DNA of 7,989 bases, taken from assembly GCA_024643945.1 (NCBI GenBank), contig JAHELX010000262.1, forward strand, positions 1 to 7,989, read 5' to 3'. The notes under the pieces were generated by a model. It had not been told where the DNA came from, did not search any database, and saw nothing but the letters and a program-made list of their open reading frames with translations. The stretch is from Anaerolineales bacterium (GTDB lineage Bacteria; Chloroflexota; Anaerolineae; 4572-78; NAK82). The position numbers and the translations under genes are program-made. Of the stretch, positions 6,795-7,989 are shown piece after piece; the stretch's first letter is position 1, and the number at the start of each line of letters is the position of its first letter.

Positions 6795-6823
6795 ATTTTA
6801 TCACACAAGGGATAACGTTGCAA
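6795..6823 (-). promoter_or_regulatory. Sigma70-like promoter of the three-gene operon
   Basis: On the minus strand, TTGCAA (6823-6818) and TAAAAT (6800-6795) are separated by exactly 17 bp, and TG plus one base precedes the -10 box (an extended -10). It lies just past the stop of the hydrolase gene and faces the membrane-protein gene, implying a leader of roughly 145 nt. Confidence 0.6.
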
Positions 6824-6847
6824 GAGTGCTTGACATATTGCTCGTGG

Positions 6848-7672
6848 CTAGTGTTCGTCCTTTATCTTCAGGTACGAAAGCACTAGCCAATGTCGCGAGA
6901 AATGCCCCAGAGTGAGGAACTCGATCGGCATGGGGCGGCCGCCCACAGCCCGGGCGATGGCTGGCACGTCCTGGCCCTGGCGGTGAAGTTCTAACACCCG
7001 CTCCCCCAGCTCTTCCAGGTAGCTGATTTTGGCCTTGAGGGCCCCCGCCGGGTTATCGCGCACCCGGGCACTTCCGGGAAAGAGCTTCACGGCCGGCAGC
7101 TCGGCGATCCGTTTCAGCGAGGCCATGATCTGCCAGATGTCGTAGTCGGCACGCAAGGCGCGATCCCGACCACCTATGAATAGGTCGCCGGTAAACAGCC
7201 ATCCCTGCCGGGATTCGTACAGGCAGAGATGGTCGGGGCTGTGACCGGGGGTATAGATCACCTGAAAGGAATAGTGTTCGGTTTCGATCACCGCGCCATC
7301 TGAGATGGGCTGGCCCTTCGAGGGCGCGGGCCAGCCCCAGAGTAGGCGTCTGTAGAGTTGTAATGGTTGGGTACCACGCGGGTCGGCCAGGACAGGCAAG
7401 GCCAACGGGTGGGCCAGGATTTCCAGCCTCTCCCGCTGGTGTTGCAGGGGGCCGTTGGCGCCGATGTGGTCTTCGTGGCTGTGAGTGTTCACAATCCGGA
7501 CCAGGGGCGCATGCGCCAAAGCCGCTACCAGTTCCGGCGCGCTATAGCTGCAACCCGTATCTAGCAGCAGGCCATCCAACAGATAGACGGTGGTCCAGTA
7601 CCGGCCACGGCCGGCGAGTGTGCGCGCCAGATCGAAGCGGGCGACATCTCCGTATCGGGTAATCTTGAGCAT
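6848..7672 (-). CDS. Metallo-beta-lactamase-fold hydrolase lacking one canonical ligand
   Basis: The protein has 274 residues from ATG 7672. The MBL signature T-H-S-H-E-D-H-I-G is at 63-71 (ligands H64, H66, D68, H69). T-P-G-H-S-P-D-H (141-148) supplies H144, and F-T-G-D-L-F (160-165) supplies D163. The position that is normally the histidine of P-G-H-G reads P-G-S-A (S201), so the second metal site is probably altered. The C-terminal helical part (about 210-274) resembles the small winged-helix-like extension of LACTB2-type MBL hydrolases. No signal peptide is seen, so it is likely cytoplasmic. Substrates in this superfamily range from thioesters to RNA and cannot be chosen here. It starts 72 bp after the upstream TPR gene and may be co-transcribed with it; an AGGG about 4-5 nt before the ATG could serve as ribosome site. 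Confidence 0.88.
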   Translation of the reverse strand: MLKITRYGDVARFDLARTLAGRGRYWTTVYLLDGLLLDTGCSYSAPELVAALAHAPLVRIVNTHSHEDHIGANGPLQHQRERLEILAHPLALPVLADPRGTQPLQLYRRLLWGWPAPSKGQPISDGAVIETEHYSFQVIYTPGHSPDHLCLYESRQGWLFTGDLFIGGRDRALRADYDIWQIMASLKRIAELPAVKLFPGSARVRDNPAGALKAKISYLEELGERVLELHRQGQDVPAIARAVGGRPMPIEFLTLGHFSRHWLVLSYLKIKDEH

Positions 7673-7744
7673 GTCCCTGTCCCTTTGGCAATATCAAGTG
7701 GCGATTTCAGATCTCAAGAAGGCGGCCGAAGGGTTACTTCCAGG

Positions 7745-7989
7745 TTACTGCTCAAGCTGCGTCAGATAGTTTTGGGCAGCGTTAGTAGCTTCAGGATCAC
7801 TCCCATCGTCGAGCTCCAGAAATCGCTGAAACTCGGCGATCGCTTCCTGCGACTGGTCTCGCATAGAATAAACGACGCCCAGGCTGAAATGCGCTTGAGG
7901 TAGACCCGGGTCGAGTTCCAGGGCAAGCTGAAACTCACGCAGGCCCTGATCCAGCAAGGCCTCATTGGGAGGTGAGGCCTGGAGTGCTT
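7745..7989 (-). CDS. C-terminal end of a TPR protein, 5' end beyond window
   Basis: The frame is open from the right window edge to a TAA at 7745-7747, giving 80 complete visible residues. It contains a TPR pattern: L-R-E-F-Q-L-A-L-E-L-D-P-G, then A-H-F-S-L-G-V-V-Y, then A-I-A-E-F-Q-R-F-L-E-L-D. An in-frame TTG at 7957 could be read as a start, but the frame and the repeat pattern continue upstream, so I treat this as a partial gene. The rest of the protein, and hence its function, is outside the window. Confidence 0.8.
   Translation of the reverse strand, partial: ALQASPPNEALLDQGLREFQLALELDPGLPQAHFSLGVVYSMRDQSQEAIAEFQRFLELDDGSDPEATNAAQNYLTQLEQ

Overview
All six genes I can support lie on the minus strand, so the window reads right to left. 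GC content is moderately high. A giant secreted DUF11-repeat protein, a STAND-type ATPase with TPR partners, and palindromic repeat elements between genes together suggest an environmental bacterium, most likely Chloroflexota. This is an inference from gene style; no marker gene is present to prove it.

Layout in the direction of transcription. At the right edge (7745-7989) is the C-terminal end of a TPR protein. Next is a metallo-beta-lactamase-fold hydrolase (6848-7672) that lacks one usual metal-ligand histidine. A gap of about 200 bp then carries a good sigma70-like promoter with an extended -10, followed by a leader with a GC-rich terminator-like hairpin. That promoter faces a compact three-gene operon: a small one-helix membrane protein (6245-6643), a STAND/NACHT-like ATPase (5334-6242), and a winged-helix plus TPR protein (3752-5344). 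The genes are 2 bp apart or overlapping, and each has a clear Shine-Dalgarno sequence.

The operon is the most interesting part. A 24-residue motif (G-V-[D/S]-F-G, then F, A-x-I and G-R-D) occurs twice at the C-terminus of the membrane protein and once inside the ATPase. This 2+1 distribution between a membrane protein and an adjacent NLR-like ATPase recalls amyloid-type signalling (HET-s/NWD2 in fungi, BASS motifs in bacteria). The ATPase chain also ends about where a STAND protein would continue into its winged helix, and that winged helix starts the next gene with its TPR sensor. A plausible reading is a split NLR-like sensor: the TPR/winged-helix chain senses, the ATPase switches, and the membrane protein executes or anchors. 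This is inference.

Left of the operon is a gene-free stretch of about 740 bp (3009-3751). It holds a 234-bp multi-hairpin element with 12-bp terminal inverted repeats, and a composite REP-like palindromic element. The left 3 kb (1-3008) is one uninterrupted reading frame for a secreted protein with at least eight tandem DUF11 domains, running off the left edge. It is the largest gene in the window.
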